Assembly: GCF_947241705.1 (NCBI RefSeq)
Contig: NC_079267.1
Coordinates: 1,018,501-1,082,500 of the forward strand
Direction of reading: 5' to 3'
From: Saccharomyces mikatae IFO 1815
Taxonomy: Eukaryota; Ascomycota; Saccharomycetes; Saccharomycetales; Saccharomycetaceae
DNA: 64,000 nt
The position numbers were made by a program, and so were the translations under genes. Below, piece by piece: positions 20,130 through 32,391 of the stretch. The notes under the pieces were generated by a model that had not been told where the DNA came from, did not search any database, and saw only the letters and a program-made list of their open reading frames with translations. Position 1 is the first letter of the stretch. Every line of letters starts with the position of its first letter.

Positions 20130-21404
20130 ATGTCCGAAGCCACTCTCTCCTCCAAGCAAACCATCGAATGGGAAAACAAATACTCCGCTCATAACTACCA
20201 CCCCTTGCCCGTGGTTTTTCACAAGGCAAAGGGCGCACACGTGTGGGATCCGGAGGGTAAGCAGTACCTGGACTTCCTCAGCGCTTATTCCGCCGTCAAC
20301 CAGGGCCATTGCCACCCTCACATCATCAAAGCTTTGACGGAACAAGCACAAACGCTCACATTGTCGTCCAGAGCGTTCCACAATGACGTTTACGCGCAGT
20401 TCGCCAAGTTCGTGACTGAATTCTTCGGCTTCGAAACCGTGCTACCCATGAACACCGGTGCAGAGGCCGTAGAAACTGCTCTGAAGTTGGCAAGAAGATG
20501 GGGTTACATGAAGAAAAATATCCCTCAAGACAAGGCCATCATCTTAGGTGCCGAGGGTAACTTCCACGGAAGAACTTTCGGTGCCATCAGTTTGAGTACC
20601 GACTACGAGGACTCCAAGCTGCATTTTGGGCCTTTCGTGCCCAACGTTGCCAGTGGCCATTCCGTGCACAAGATCAGATACGGCCATGCAGAGGACTTTG
20701 TTCCCATCTTGGAGTCCCCTGAGGGTAAGAACGTTGCCGCCATTATTTTGGAACCCATTCAAGGTGAAGCCGGTATTGTGGTCCCCCCTGCAGACTACTT
20801 CCCAAAGGTCTCCGCTTTATGCCGCAAGCACAACGTCCTGTTGATCATTGACGAGATTCAAACTGGTATTGGCAGAACCGGTGAGTTGCTGTGCTACGAC
20901 CACTACAAGGTCGACTGCAAGCCTGACATTGTCCTATTGGGTAAGGCGCTCTCAGGCGGTGTTCTTCCCGTCTCGTGTGTTCTGTCTTCCCACGACATCA
21001 TGTCTTGCTTTACCCCGGGATCTCACGGTTCTACTTTCGGCGGTAATCCATTGGCCTCTCGTGTGGCCATTGCCGCTCTGGAGGTCATCCGCGACGAGAA
21101 GTTGTGCCAAAGAGCCGCCCAACTGGGCGGCTCTTTCATCGCCCAGTTGAAAGCTCTCCAAGCCAAGTCTAATGGTGTTATCTCCGAAGTGCGTGGTATG
21201 GGGCTGCTTACCGCTATCGTCATCGACCCATCTAAAGCCAACGGCAAGACCGCTTGGGACCTGTGTCTGCTGATGAAGGACCACGGCCTCTTGGCTAAGC
21301 CCACCCACGACCACATCATCAGATTGGCTCCCCCACTGGTCATCTCTGAAGAGGACTTGCAAACCGGTGTCGATACCATCGCCAAATGTATCGGTATGTT
21401 ATAA
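20130..21404 (+). CDS. CAR2: L-ornithine transaminase
   Basis: 424-residue class III aminotransferase that converts ornithine and 2-oxoglutarate to glutamate semialdehyde and glutamate, the second step of arginine catabolism in the cytosol. The PLP Schiff-base lysine is K272 in LLGKALSGG. The [11 protein letters not shown] segment supplies the PLP-ring Asp, and [11 protein letters not shown] is the conserved phosphate-binding region from the other subunit. The start at 20130 (MSEATLSS) gives the expected 424 residues. An in-frame ATG at 20040 would add 30 residues but overlaps the likely transcription start, 18 bases past the TATA box. Codon use is markedly GC-rich. It is induced by arginine and repressed through URS1. 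Confidence 0.98.
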   Translation: MSEATLSSKQTIEWENKYSAHNYHPLPVVFHKAKGAHVWDPEGKQYLDFLSAYSAVNQGHCHPHIIKALTEQAQTLTLSSRAFHNDVYAQFAKFVTEFFGFETVLPMNTGAEAVETALKLARRWGYMKKNIPQDKAIILGAEGNFHGRTFGAISLSTDYEDSKLHFGPFVPNVASGHSVHKIRYGHAEDFVPILESPEGKNVAAIILEPIQGEAGIVVPPADYFPKVSALCRKHNVLLIIDEIQTGIGRTGELLCYDHYKVDCKPDIVLLGKALSGGVLPVSCVLSSHDIMSCFTPGSHGSTFGGNPLASRVAIAALEVIRDEKLCQRAAQLGGSFIAQLKALQAKSNGVISEVRGMGLLTAIVIDPSKANGKTAWDLCLLMKDHGLLAKPTHDHIIRLAPPLVISEEDLQTGVDTIAKCIGML

Positions 21405-21526
21405 TACTAATGCGCATGTTTTACATTATCTTTCATTCTTTTGTATCCTACACATTTTTGTAAAAACTAAAAGTTTAAAAAAAATAAAATTACGTACTGC
21501 TTTCTTAAAGTCTTCTCACTGCTTGG

Positions 21527-21796
21527 CTATATCTCCACCGCGCCATCGTCGTCCTCGTTGGGCGTGCTGATCAGAGTCACTGTGTCTCCTCTGATAAACA
21601 CCATCTCGCATCGTCTTTCAGACTCGCTCAACTCCTCGTTGTTCAATTGGTATATGGTCTCCACCGCATCACTCAGCACGATGTTACAGTGAGAGTCGAA
21701 AGCCTGCAGGGTGCCCACCAGCGTCCTGGCCCCGCGCAGCTTGATATACACCCTCTCGTCGAGGTTCAGTTTCAATAAGTCCAAAGGCGTCTCCAT
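21527..21796 (-). CDS. LSM3: Lsm3, Sm-like RNA-binding protein
   Basis: 89-residue subunit of both heptameric Lsm rings: Lsm1-7 (cytoplasmic mRNA decay) and Lsm2-8 (nuclear U6 snRNA binding). The Sm1 motif runs from [10 protein letters not shown] to the SHCNIVLSD turn, and Sm2 is seen as MVFIRGDTV. The acidic C-terminus ends DDDGAVEI. The start at 21796 (METPLDLL) matches the known length. The frame continues open upstream for 46 codons into a charged sequence with no family support. It is convergent with CAR2 (122-base gap) and divergent from MRPL4. Confidence 0.97.
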
Positions 21797-22042
21797 TCTC
21801 TTGTGTGTGCGTATGCGTGTGCGTAGTTGCGTTTCTCCCCTGTTGTAATGGTTGCTGGAAGAAAAACGTCCTACCTCTTGTTCGTTCAACATAGCTTTCT
21901 TGCTTTTTTTCTCCTCTTTATCGCGACTTATCACATACTACGGGGAGCCGAAAGGGTCTGTCAAAGAAAAAAAAATACCAATTCAGCATTAAAGAGTAAA
22001 GCCCTGAAACTACTGGAATTTTTATAAGAGAGTATTATTTAA

Positions 22043-23035
<993 letters not shown>

Positions 23036-23110
23036 CCCCAGTGGGCTTTCATATATCCTGTAAATACGCACAAACATGAACACAAACCACTTAGACATAT
23101 TTATATATAG

Positions 23111-23136
23111 GCATATATATATATATATATATATAT
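23111..23136. repeat. (AT)n microsatellite between convergent genes
   Basis: About 12 uninterrupted AT dinucleotides in the 112-base gap between the MRPL4 and SEC39 stops. TATATA repeats serve as yeast polyadenylation efficiency elements on both strands, so this tract may serve both genes. Confidence 0.8.
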
Positions 23137-23147
23137 GTTGTATATAA

Positions 23148-25277
23148 TCAAAAACTTGTCACGTTATGGAAAATCTCCCTGGCAAAGCCGCCCACTTTAC
23201 CCTTATTACCGTTTTGTCCATCTAGTGCGTATTTGTCCCTCACCAAGTCACGGGCGCTTAATTCCAATTCCAGGGTGCTCCATTGCGATGTAACAACCTC
23301 CACCTCCTCAAGGGGGCAAATGGCTAATAGGCGACCCAAGATGTTCATCTGTAAAACAATTATCTCTGTTGGAATCTCGTTATCTACCCAGTTTGGATCG
23401 ATAAATTTCCCCATTTGATATAATGTCAACCAATGGTCATCGCCCAGAGTCTTCATCATCTGTTGGCCTCCTTCTTGACAAAATTCAAACACTTGCTGGC
23501 TCAGCTCGTATGCCGTGTCAAAATCTAGGTTTACTAAGGCGTACTCAATATGTAATATCATCAAATCTACTTCCATTTTACCTGTTTGTCCCTCTCTACC
23601 AATCGACAAACTGTCGTAGATCCCGAATAGCAGCCCCTTTGTGGTGGGTAGGTCCTTATACAATCGCGGGTTCAACTCCAGTAAGTTTGATATTATATCG
23701 AGAGGACAATCTTTATATTCTAAAATATTACTTGGCTTGAAAGCTGCATCTCTTGCCCCATTATGCATCTTGTTTAGGTTTATGGAATAATGCGATAGTT
23801 TGTCTGATAACTCAAGTAGTACTTCCAGTTTTGTGATATTATTACCTTCCAGTCGAGACATGTACTTTTGAAGTATATTTAATGTTTGCGAAGCTTTCTT
23901 TATTTCCGGTTCTTTACTCAGTCCATTAGAAGCATTATTGAAAAAATGCCAAAAGAACTTCACTAAAAGTTCGTACGCTTCCGCATTGTCATAGTAATGA
24001 AATTTCTCCATGATCATTTCAATATATGTGAATTCGTTCATTTCTAAAAGAATTTTTAACATGCTGTATAGTTTATCATTCATACGAATCCGGGTGAAAA
24101 TTTTATCTTCCTTGTTAAAATCTAAAACCGTTTCATACATTGATTGCAAAAATTTGGAGATGTCCTTTGCTTTATTGAATTCATCATAACACAATGACGT
24201 AAAATGTGCTAACTGAGCAGATTCTTCTTCTTGTGTTATGGCGAAGATTTCCTTAAAAGAAAAGTTGGTCGAACATTTGGTGAAAAATTCCATAAACTGT
24301 TTCATTTCTAAAACAGTAACAGTTTTCTGCTCCTTTATTGTAATATCATCTGGAAATTTGCTCAAAATATTCCACAACTCATCAAGTTTATTAATCAAGT
24401 TGGATAAGTTGAATAAATTTTCACTGTTGTTGAATAGTATATCGATAACATTACTTTGTAAGTCTCTTAATGTATCACTGTTATTTTCCAGTAGTTTTTC
24501 GAGGCTATCATATATCTTCAAAAATAATTCGTAGTTAGCATTAGATTTCAACGAGAATTGTCGTTTATTAAAGAATTCATTAACGAAAATATCACATTTA
24601 TTTCCATAAGACAAAGTAGGAATCAGTTCATTTTCAATAATATTTGCCATATTGCTATGATTCTGCGTATCCTCAACGCCATCAAAAATTATGTTAAATA
24701 ACTCGGTATCAGGGATTTCTTCCCACTCATTAATTTTGAATATTAAATGAAGTCGTTCACCAAGGTGGTTCAAGGGTTTTATTACTCCTTCTACCCATTC
24801 AATAAACTTTGTAGAGAGTTCTCCTGGTTTAGCGGCTTCCCATAATACAGAGTATAATAGAGGCGATTCAGGTACAATCTCATTACATATTAAAATTCTT
24901 TCCCTCAACCAACCTTCAAAATTCTCTACAGGTTTATTATCGCATTTATTGTTTATGAATTTTTGTAAATCGTGATATCTGCTTGATCTTTTTGTATTAT
25001 CAGTTTCAATCAATGAAATCAAACCACTATCACTTTCCAATAGTTCTACCACCACATCTTCGTCGGTGGTTTCTTCTCCTATTGGACTTTGCACCGCCTC
25101 TTCTGATTCACAAAGAAATGAAAGGTTTTTTGGATCATCCAATTCTGGCCATAAAACACAAATGATTTTTAAATAATCCGATTTTGAACCCAGCCTCGTA
25201 GACAACTTTTTGATATTATGCGTATCAGCTTTGGCTGAAAAAATGCAAGCTAGTAGATATAACTGCTCTTCTAACAT
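23148..25277 (-). CDS. SEC39: Sec39, Dsl1 tethering complex subunit
   Basis: 709 residues from the chosen ATG at 25277 (MLEEQLYLL), the length I recall for S. cerevisiae. An in-frame ATG six codons upstream (MISTVE) is possible but lacks family support. Sec39 is an all-helical peripheral ER protein. With Dsl1 and Tip20 it tethers Golgi-derived COPI vesicles and binds the ER SNAREs Use1 and Sec20. The sequence shows repeated amphipathic helices and no transmembrane segment; its relative is metazoan NAG/NBAS. Much of the gene is AT-rich, unlike the neighbouring MRPL4. Confidence 0.95.
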   Translation of the reverse strand: MLEEQLYLLACIFSAKADTHNIKKLSTRLGSKSDYLKIICVLWPELDDPKNLSFLCESEEAVQSPIGEETTDEDVVVELLESDSGLISLIETDNTKRSSRYHDLQKFINNKCDNKPVENFEGWLRERILICNEIVPESPLLYSVLWEAAKPGELSTKFIEWVEGVIKPLNHLGERLHLIFKINEWEEIPDTELFNIIFDGVEDTQNHSNMANIIENELIPTLSYGNKCDIFVNEFFNKRQFSLKSNANYELFLKIYDSLEKLLENNSDTLRDLQSNVIDILFNNSENLFNLSNLINKLDELWNILSKFPDDITIKEQKTVTVLEMKQFMEFFTKCSTNFSFKEIFAITQEEESAQLAHFTSLCYDEFNKAKDISKFLQSMYETVLDFNKEDKIFTRIRMNDKLYSMLKILLEMNEFTYIEMIMEKFHYYDNAEAYELLVKFFWHFFNNASNGLSKEPEIKKASQTLNILQKYMSRLEGNNITKLEVLLELSDKLSHYSINLNKMHNGARDAAFKPSNILEYKDCPLDIISNLLELNPRLYKDLPTTKGLLFGIYDSLSIGREGQTGKMEVDLMILHIEYALVNLDFDTAYELSQQVFEFCQEGGQQMMKTLGDDHWLTLYQMGKFIDPNWVDNEIPTEIIVLQMNILGRLLAICPLEEVEVVTSQWSTLELELSARDLVRDKYALDGQNGNKGKVGGFAREIFHNVTSF

Positions 25278-25702
25278 TTCTACCGTACTTATCAAGTCAC
25301 ACTGACTACCTATTTAGTATTTTTTATTTGAAGTGTCCTTTTTTTCTAGTTTTTTTTGTTAGGATCTTGCCTCTTCCTGACAAGCTCAATAAAATGCAAT
25401 ACCTCTACGAAACAATAATAAAAATTTCAGCATGGCACATACACAATGGGTGTATCTGTTCAAACGCGGAATAAAAAAGACCGGTTATGTTGCTATATAT
25501 GTTCTTAAAAATGATTTAAAATTATACAAATATTGTATACAGTAGTATAGTTATAGAATTATTTTTTTGACGAGGTTAATGACATCATAGAGTAGAGGGC
25601 TATTAAAGACACTAAAAAATTTAAATTAAAAAGACTTGAAAAATAAGATATGCATCACTCCTTTTTCCTGTTCCTTTCTTTTCTATTTTCTTAATGGTTT
25701 CT
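25278..25702. other. Intergenic RPS1A-SEC39
   Basis: 425 AT-rich bases containing the SEC39 promoter and RPS1A terminator. I see no gene or RNA. Confidence 0.6.
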
Positions 25703-26470
25703 TTACACAGTTTCCAAGACTTCATCCTTGAAACCGGTAACCTTCTTACCCTTTTCTTCACCAGAACCTTCACCGTGTAAAGCCATCAAAGCACCAACGT
25801 CGAACTTTGGTTGTTTCAACAACTTAACCTTTCTAACATGAATGTTTTGTAGTGGGAAAATGTCCTTGGTAGCGTTCTCAATCTCCTTGTTGATAACTTC
25901 TGGAATCAACTTAGATGTTAATTGGGCTAAGGTGGAACCTTGAACTTCTTTGGTCAAGATTTCAGAAATAACCTTTCTGATGGCTCTGATGTGGGAAGAT
26001 TGAGCATAAGAATGTCTCTTGACTTGGTTGGCTTGCTTTCTGGTGAAAGCGATAGCAAAGATTCTCAAAACGTAATCATCGGAGGTCTTAACGGTAACGT
26101 TAGCTTCGATCAAAGTTTGCCATTTTCTGACCATGGATCTCAATTTATCAGTAGTGAAATCCATACCGTGGAAGTTGGTCAATAGATTCTTACCTTGAAC
26201 TTCGTCGACTCTTAATTTGATCTTTCTGAAGGAATGGTCTTCAGAACCTTGCAAGTCGGCCAAGCAAACTTCGACAACTCTACCCTTCAAAGCATCTGAA
26301 GCACTCTTCAAACCAGTAGACTTGTTAACTAAAGTCTTACCAACATTTCTGTTTTCAAAAGTGGATGGAGCCTTAATGTCGAACCATTCCTTTCTGGTAA
26401 ATGGGTCAACGACTCTCTTCTTTTGACCTTTCTTACCCTTGGATAGTCTCTTATTCTTTCCGACAGCCAT
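25703..26470 (-). CDS. RPS1A: 40S ribosomal protein eS1
   Basis: 255-residue small-subunit protein eS1 (S3a family), located near the mRNA exit and platform. The highly basic N-terminus ([19 protein letters not shown]) is rRNA-binding, and the body carries the conserved segments [17 protein letters not shown] and [14 protein letters not shown]. Codon use is almost purely the preferred yeast set, as for other ribosomal proteins. RPS1B on another chromosome is a near-identical paralogue, so the symbol depends on synteny. A weak Rap1-like site (minus strand ACACCCAGACCC, at 26721-26732) lies upstream with two mismatches to consensus. Confidence 0.97.
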
Positions 26471-26859
26471 GATTAAACGATTGGTTATTCGTGTGCTTGT
26501 TTTGCTTCCTCAATATTAAAGTTCACAACGTAAATACCTTCTTTTCATAATAGAATAATTGTAACTTCTATTCATTTTGGGTATACTATTACGTTTGGTA
26601 TTAGAGTCCTGGAATTTCCAGCGGATGATGGTGACGCGAGAAAATCTGGAATAAAGTAAAACCTTGAAGTTTTCTTGAAAATCAAAAAAAGGGAAGTGAT
26701 TGGGTTTAGTTTAAGACTTTGGGTCTGGGTGTAAATAAAGCCTGTCCCGCAGTTTTGCTTTGTTTCTGTAAGTGAGCAGTTATTGTTACATTATTAAGAA
26801 ATAAAGAAAGTACAAGTGTATGTAAACACCTTCGTGAGAAAACGAAATAGATGTCATTG
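26471..26859. other. Intergenic SIR3-RPS1A
   Basis: 389 bases containing the RPS1A promoter and the SIR3 terminator. The only motif of note is the weak Rap1-like site near 26721-26732. Confidence 0.5.
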
Positions 26860-29811
26860 CTAATCAAATGTGTCCAAATTCTTGAACGCTTCGTCCATTG
26901 AAGATGCATGTATTATTTCTAAAGGATGTTTCAGCTCTACCATAATACTGGCGCCTGGCTCTTCAAGTACCACAGTAACCAACTTTTCTCCGACTAGCTC
27001 ATTGATTATACTTATCCATGAGAACTGCTTCAATATTTCTATGGTTATCTTGGGTTCCCAGACACCGCATATTACTTTTTTGATTTCTCTTGATGCTTTG
27101 TAATCTGGGTTGTCCTGCAACATCTTCACCATCCTGATTAAGAGAGTCTCCATAGCAAGTGTGCGGCTATTCGAGCCTTCAGTTTCACGCGCCAAAGTGT
27201 ATAAGAATGTCCTCACCAGTAGAGACATCCCTATTACTTTTTTTGAGAATGTTTCATCTTTAAACCCGTTAATTGCTTCTGAAAAATAACGTGGCACCAT
27301 CTCTTGGGATACTACTGGTTTACCCTTTTGTAGACCACCTTTTCTGACGAAGTCATTTTTAGAGATTTCTACGGCAATCTCACATATTTTGAAGGCTTTT
27401 TTCGTACTATCACTTATGTTTGCTATATTTTTTGCAATTAGTTCAGTAATTTTGCTGTTAATATTGTGATTTATCGCGTTCACATTATCTGGCAATTCTT
27501 GTTTCTGTCCTCCACGAATATTGCTGTATAGAGACATTTGCTTTTTATCGTTTACTCTTACATAGAACGGCTTCAGTAAGGACGTGAGATGTGAGATGAT
27601 TGCTTGTCGTAATTCGTCTTTATTTACTTTATCAAGTATGATTTTCTTGAAGTGCCCTTGAAGTAACGGTATCATATTAATTTGCTCTGTAATGTCGACA
27701 TCGCCAATGCAAACGGCAGACAGTTTCGAATTCTCTGAAGATATCCATTTGTTAAAGTGTTGAATGATCGTTTTATTCAGGCGATTGTCGAGATTTTGAA
27801 TTAATATCAGTGTTCTTCTCTTTTTCGCCTTCGGAACATTAGTAAAATAGAAGTTCAAAGCCTCCATTGATACATCACCGGAAAGCTTATCTTTAGAGAC
27901 AGCAGTCCATATTTTCTCAAATAGTGCATTCACTTCAGTCAATTCCAACGCATCGATGTAAATGTAATCAAAATAAGGCAGTTCCTTTTGGGCTGATGAG
28001 GTGACCAGCTCGTTCATGACGTCACACACAAGTCTAGATTTAGCAGGTACGTCTGCATTAGTCACATAAAATAGCATATTTTGAGAAGAAACTAAACTAT
28101 CGTAAATCGGAAGATATACTTTTATAAAATCCTCAATCTGTGAGCTTAGTAGTTCCTTCTTTCGTAATGATTGTTTGATTAAATCTTTTAGGTTGATCCC
28201 GTCATTAAGCTTTGACAAAATTGTGTCCTTTTCAGATGTAGGGCTTGCTTCTCTAAGCTTATCCTCGAGGTCTGCGACGTTAAGGTTTTTCTGTGTCTTT
28301 GTTACCGTCTTCAATTGAGATAAATCAACAGTTTGATTCTCTGGAGCAAACCGATCTAAAATTATTTGATACTTTTTCTTCAACTTCGATAAAGCAACAA
28401 AGTCAATCATCTTGGCACTACCTCTCGCAGCAACAGGCTTCATACTCGTATTATCGTCTCTACTCCTACCCTTTGGAATTCTAGTATTTTTAGTTCCTTT
28501 TATGGTGCTATCTCTTTTAATATCATCATTTTGAGAAATTCCTTGCGTTTCTTGAATGCTCATTTTTCTAATTTTTTTGCTCATTTTATCTTCCTGGTTC
28601 ACACGTCTTTTATTTACTGCAGATATCACTTCATCAGAACTTTCAGTAGTAAACCCATCCGATTCTTCTTCGATCTCATCATCTTGATTCACTCTTCTTA
28701 TGCTATCGTGGTGAACATCAAATGTTGTAAACCCATTCGTTGGTTTCGAATTTGACTGGAATGAAGATAAATATGGGTCTGGCTGGAGTTTACCATTTCG
28801 TTCTGTTGGATCTTCATCATCAGATTCTTGCTCTGACGAGTTTATTGGTATTTCTTCCGAAACAACCAACTCTTTTGATATAGCTCTTTTTTTTACGACC
28901 ATCGGAGTACCTGTGGATGACGTTAGCGCTGCCGGTGACGTTGATGGGCTATCAAATAAGATATACTTATTCTCGGGAAAGGGTGAGCCGTAGTTTTCTG
29001 AGCCTTCTTGCTGATACGGTACATTCCTTTTATATATATCGTCGTCAGAAGGAGGCTCGACTTTAATTTCTTTCATCTGAGGCTTCCTTACTAATCTTTG
29101 CTGTCTCTTTGTTGATCTTTCGGGTTCTATCTTATGCATTACTTGTTTGTTTATCTTATTCGCACTGGCTGGTACAGATATTCTTTTCAAGTATTCATCA
29201 GATTGCTTAGGTTCCATTTCTTTGACTCTTTTGATGATCTGAAAAATATTTATTGGGACAAATCTTTCTGCAGTAGGTTCGCATGCATAACGTACTAGAA
29301 AATCCCTATCTTCCACCTTTTCGATTTTACTATCATTCCACTGCGACTCTGGAATTATTTGTCCTACGGCAATGAAATCCTTAAGCCAAATTTCTGATAA
29401 TTCAGCAGTTAAATATAACTCACTCTTATTCACTTCGTTTAGAAATTTTTCTTTGTAAAAATCCACAGGATGGTTTTCCTTTATTAAATCTGGTCTGAAC
29501 TGTTCGTAATACAGCTTTGGTTTGAGTTCGAACCATCTCAAATAGGAGAAAACCCAAATCTCCACGAGGTTATTTAATGTATTAAGTCTTATCTCGTGAA
29601 TCAGATAAACAGAATACGTTTCTGTCACATTATCGTTGAATATTACACTTTCTCCTTTCCCAAAGCTCAATCCATCGGAAATTCTTTTCAAAAAAACATT
29701 CTCTACTCCTCTTTTTCTTGATCTTCTTCTCCTGTTTTCGTCAATGATCCTTCCTTGATCATCAGTGATGACGACTTGCCATCCCTCTAGATCTCTCAAC
29801 GTTTCAGCCAT
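26860..29811 (-). CDS. SIR3: Sir3 silencing protein
   Basis: 983 residues (I recall 978 for S. cerevisiae). Sir3 spreads along nucleosomes with Sir2 and Sir4 to silence mating-type loci and telomeres. The N-terminal BAH domain (1 to about 214) begins Met-Ala, consistent with the N-terminal acetyl-alanine required for silencing, and binds the nucleosome acidic patch and H4 K16/H3 K79 region. A poorly conserved Ser/Glu-rich linker (about 220-520) follows, then an AAA+-like domain (about 530-850) lacking a recognisable Walker A, and a C-terminal winged helix for dimerisation. It arose from ORC1 by whole-genome duplication. The linker differs strongly from the S. cerevisiae protein, while the BAH core is well kept. 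Confidence 0.97.
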   Translation of the reverse strand: MAETLRDLEGWQVVITDDQGRIIDENRRRRSRKRGVENVFLKRISDGLSFGKGESVIFNDNVTETYSVYLIHEIRLNTLNNLVEIWVFSYLRWFELKPKLYYEQFRPDLIKENHPVDFYKEKFLNEVNKSELYLTAELSEIWLKDFIAVGQIIPESQWNDSKIEKVEDRDFLVRYACEPTAERFVPINIFQIIKRVKEMEPKQSDEYLKRISVPASANKINKQVMHKIEPERSTKRQQRLVRKPQMKEIKVEPPSDDDIYKRNVPYQQEGSENYGSPFPENKYILFDSPSTSPAALTSSTGTPMVVKKRAISKELVVSEEIPINSSEQESDDEDPTERNGKLQPDPYLSSFQSNSKPTNGFTTFDVHHDSIRRVNQDDEIEEESDGFTTESSDEVISAVNKRRVNQEDKMSKKIRKMSIQETQGISQNDDIKRDSTIKGTKNTRIPKGRSRDDNTSMKPVAARGSAKMIDFVALSKLKKKYQIILDRFAPENQTVDLSQLKTVTKTQKNLNVADLEDKLREASPTSEKDTILSKLNDGINLKDLIKQSLRKKELLSSQIEDFIKVYLPIYDSLVSSQNMLFYVTNADVPAKSRLVCDVMNELVTSSAQKELPYFDYIYIDALELTEVNALFEKIWTAVSKDKLSGDVSMEALNFYFTNVPKAKKRRTLILIQNLDNRLNKTIIQHFNKWISSENSKLSAVCIGDVDITEQINMIPLLQGHFKKIILDKVNKDELRQAIISHLTSLLKPFYVRVNDKKQMSLYSNIRGGQKQELPDNVNAINHNINSKITELIAKNIANISDSTKKAFKICEIAVEISKNDFVRKGGLQKGKPVVSQEMVPRYFSEAINGFKDETFSKKVIGMSLLVRTFLYTLARETEGSNSRTLAMETLLIRMVKMLQDNPDYKASREIKKVICGVWEPKITIEILKQFSWISIINELVGEKLVTVVLEEPGASIMVELKHPLEIIHASSMDEAFKNLDTFD

Positions 29812-30184
29812 ATTAGACAGTTCAATTGTTACACCACGATAATTCCCGTAACACCCTCTTTGAGGAAGAATGAAAGCGCCGCTTCTGTGCAGTTCTTTTC
29901 TATCTTTTTTTGTTTATTTTAGCTTTTTTGGAAAGTATAACGTTTTCGCGGTCCTATTACTGATGCGATGAAAATTTACGTATCGTTTCTTTATTTAGAT
30001 TGATAAATGTTATGGTTAACTTTAAACATATCTTTCCCATCTTATGTAAAAATACGCACATTAACACTCATTCTGGATCATCTCTTTACTTCACTCTTTT
30101 TACTAGCTACTTACTCTCTTCTCACCATTGCTCTGTACACTAGTCATCGAAAATACCCTTGCATATCTAATGAATCGAAGATAA
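29812..30184. other. Divergent promoter region SIR3/ECM7
   Basis: 373 bases between divergent starts. An ATG at 30007 opens an out-of-frame reading frame overlapping the ECM7 start, but nothing else supports it as a gene. Confidence 0.5.
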
Positions 30185-31531
30185 ATGCAAGTGTCAAGAG
30201 TACGAGATATTATAACCAGGCCGTTTCAAAACCTTACTGCTTTGGAGAAAGTGGTTCAATGGTTACGATTAGGGACGACTTTGCTTATAATTTCGTTTGG
30301 GTTGGCGTTGACTGTTGGACCCCTTTCCTCGCCGAGAACATTATATATGTCGCGACTGGATACTTATTCTGCTGATATTACGACGGGTTTATTTACCGTA
30401 TTGAGGCAATCTATGGAACAATCAACATCGACAGAAGAAAATAATGGCGTAGGGCTGACAACGTCTGAATTATACATACTAACTGCTTACACTGAGAGTC
30501 AAATAAAAAACGTTCCTCAGTATATCACAGTTTCACTTTACGGGAGGTGTGATTCTACGTATACAATGGTAGAGGTATTTGACTCAGAAGGAAATATGCA
30601 TAGCGTCAAGAACTCGACCACCAAGAGTACCTGCAGTACTATGGGAACTAATTATCTATTCGATTATCGTGAGGTATTAGCAAACTTAGGCTTGGATATT
30701 GTTTTAGATTACGCCTATAACAAAATAGGCTCACAGCAGGCAGAAAGTTCTGCATATATGGCTTATATGAAGAATTTGAAACATAAAAAGGCCAACGTGC
30801 TACATTTACTCTATGCAGTTATTAGTTTCCAGGTGTGTATGTTATTTTTGATGATATGGTACTATTACATAAAGGGAAGATTCATGAACGCACTTAAAGA
30901 AAGGGCACTTGTCCATATCAACTCCTTGCTATCGCTCGTTGTTTTTATTGGAGGCTTAACAAGTACCATAAGTCTTGCATGGGTTAACTACACTATCCAA
31001 TCAAGAATTAATTCAGAACTAGAGGCCTTTGGGTTTTCTTACCATCTCGGAGTTACGTGGTTTGCTCTTCTATGGTGCTTTGCGGGTTTAATTTCTGTAT
31101 CGTGCTTAGCTTGGTCTGGCTTGGAATGGTGTATTTCTGATAATGGTACGTCCTATGGAGGTGGAATTGATGATAAGTTTTTGGGTTATCAAGCTGGCGT
31201 ATTCACCGACGTAGATCTAGATGATGAAACTTCTCACAATCAACGTTATTTACAACGGCAGTCTACTTCAGGCGAGGCTGAGTTAATGAGAAATAGTGAA
31301 ACCATGGAAACAATAAATAAAACTGCTAATATTGATTTAAACAGAGCTGATGAAACTAACACTGATTTAGATAATGCAAATGACACCACAGAACTAGGTG
31401 ATAGCAACAGAAATGAACCGTTTGCTAGTAGAGAGGAATTTGAATTGCAGGACATAAGATTCCGGCCAAGCAACGACAGTGAAGAGAGCATACAAAGAGT
31501 TATCAAGCCTTCATCAGCATTACAGTTTTGA
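30185..31531 (+). CDS. ECM7: Ecm7, tetraspan membrane protein (claudin-like)
   Basis: 448-residue plasma membrane protein of the PMP22/claudin-like superfamily that associates with the Mid1-Cch1 high-affinity calcium influx system. Four hydrophobic segments are visible at about 29-47, 205-229, 246-269 and 287-312. A long first extracellular loop contains paired Cys residues and a Gly-Arg-Cys motif (YGRCDS). The C-terminal cytosolic tail of about 135 residues is Asp/Asn/Ser-rich and ends IKPSSALQF. Length equals the remembered S. cerevisiae protein. It is divergent from SIR3 and tandem with GMC2. Confidence 0.94.
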   Translation: MQVSRVRDIITRPFQNLTALEKVVQWLRLGTTLLIISFGLALTVGPLSSPRTLYMSRLDTYSADITTGLFTVLRQSMEQSTSTEENNGVGLTTSELYILTAYTESQIKNVPQYITVSLYGRCDSTYTMVEVFDSEGNMHSVKNSTTKSTCSTMGTNYLFDYREVLANLGLDIVLDYAYNKIGSQQAESSAYMAYMKNLKHKKANVLHLLYAVISFQVCMLFLMIWYYYIKGRFMNALKERALVHINSLLSLVVFIGGLTSTISLAWVNYTIQSRINSELEAFGFSYHLGVTWFALLWCFAGLISVSCLAWSGLEWCISDNGTSYGGGIDDKFLGYQAGVFTDVDLDDETSHNQRYLQRQSTSGEAELMRNSETMETINKTANIDLNRADETNTDLDNANDTTELGDSNRNEPFASREEFELQDIRFRPSNDSEESIQRVIKPSSALQF

Positions 31532-31739
31532 ATCATTTATCCCCATGTTTTATAATGCATATTATATTTGCCCAACTTTTAATTATATAATAATAACGAA
31601 AACAAAAATCGCATCCTTCGTTTATTCTACTTTTTTTCTTAGCTTTTTTCTCTATTTAACATGCTTGGCGCCTAAAAAATAATCATTTTGAAACTAAACA
31701 TCATTAAGTCGTAAGAAACAGGAAGACATAAATAAAACA

Positions 31740-32391
31740 ATGAATGATACTACTGAAGTCCCCAATCAACCAACTGAGAATGAAAGGAATCCTACTCTGA
31801 CAAATCCAGACCCATCATCATCAAGTCCAGAAATTGTCAACAAAATACCAAGTCTTTTCAGCTTAGCCGCCGAATGGCAAATAAATAATCCACAAGAGAC
31901 CTTTCAAAACAACATCCTGGAAAATGATGTATTAAAAAGAATTAGTGAAATTACTACTTTGATCAAAGAATCTTACAAAGATCTCTCCAGCCAAGATGGG
32001 ATGATGTCTAAAGAACAACAGGAAAAGATGGATTGGGACTTGTTTTGTACCGTTCCTGTAAACATTATTGAGCAATATACAAAAGATATGGACGAAATAT
32101 TTGAGAAAATGGAAAAACTGGCAAAAGTAAGTATAGATCATAAAAAAATAAGGGTTTTTCAACATTAGTATGTTTTCTTCTTTACTAACAATACAAATTT
32201 TACAATAGCAACAACGTCTGTGGTGTGAATCTGCCTTTCAAATCGATGTGGAAAGATGTGGGGACTCCATTCTCAATGCTGAGACGTGGATGAAAAAGAA
32301 GGAGCGCTATCTAGAATACAAGAATATTGAAATGGAAAGATCCGCAAACGAAATCAAGGAGACCATTCAAAGATTAACAGATGATAAATAA
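31740..32391 (+). CDS. GMC2: Gmc2, synaptonemal complex central element protein (spliced)
   Basis: Two exons, 31740-32126 (129 codons, ending in frame) and 32209-32391 (60 codons plus TAA), give 189 residues; I recall 188 for S. cerevisiae. Gmc2 pairs with Ecm11 in the synaptonemal complex central element, promoting Zip1 assembly and limiting crossovers in meiosis. The N-terminal 35 residues are Pro/Ser/Asn-rich; the rest is strongly helical and charged (DMDEIFEKMEKLAK, then EYKNIEMERSANEIKETIQRL), consistent with a coiled coil. Splice signals are canonical. An exact URS1 sequence lies inside exon 1, consistent with meiosis-specific control. Without splicing the frame stops at 32168. Confidence 0.93.
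31864..31873 (+). promoter_or_regulatory. URS1-like site inside GMC2 exon 1
   Basis: TAGCCGCCGA, an exact match to the Ume6-binding URS1 consensus, spans codons 42-45 of GMC2. No URS1 is visible in the 208 bases upstream of the ATG. The match might be used for mitotic repression, or might simply be a coding coincidence (Leu-Ala-Ala-Glu). Confidence 0.5.
32127..32208 (+). other. GMC2 intron
   Basis: 82-nucleotide spliceosomal intron. The 5' site is GTAAGT at 32127, a form seen in several meiotic introns, rather than the commoner GTATGT. The branch site is TACTAAC at 32183-32189 and the 3' site CAATAG ends at 32208. It interrupts the gene between codons (phase 0). Confidence 0.93.

Noticed and set aside
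30007-30375. 122-codon ORF starting upstream of ECM7 and overlapping it out of frame
   Set aside because: The overlapping half is a shadow of ECM7, and the upstream half is hydrophobic AT-rich sequence in a divergent promoter. If transcribed it would only act as an upstream ORF, for which I have no evidence.
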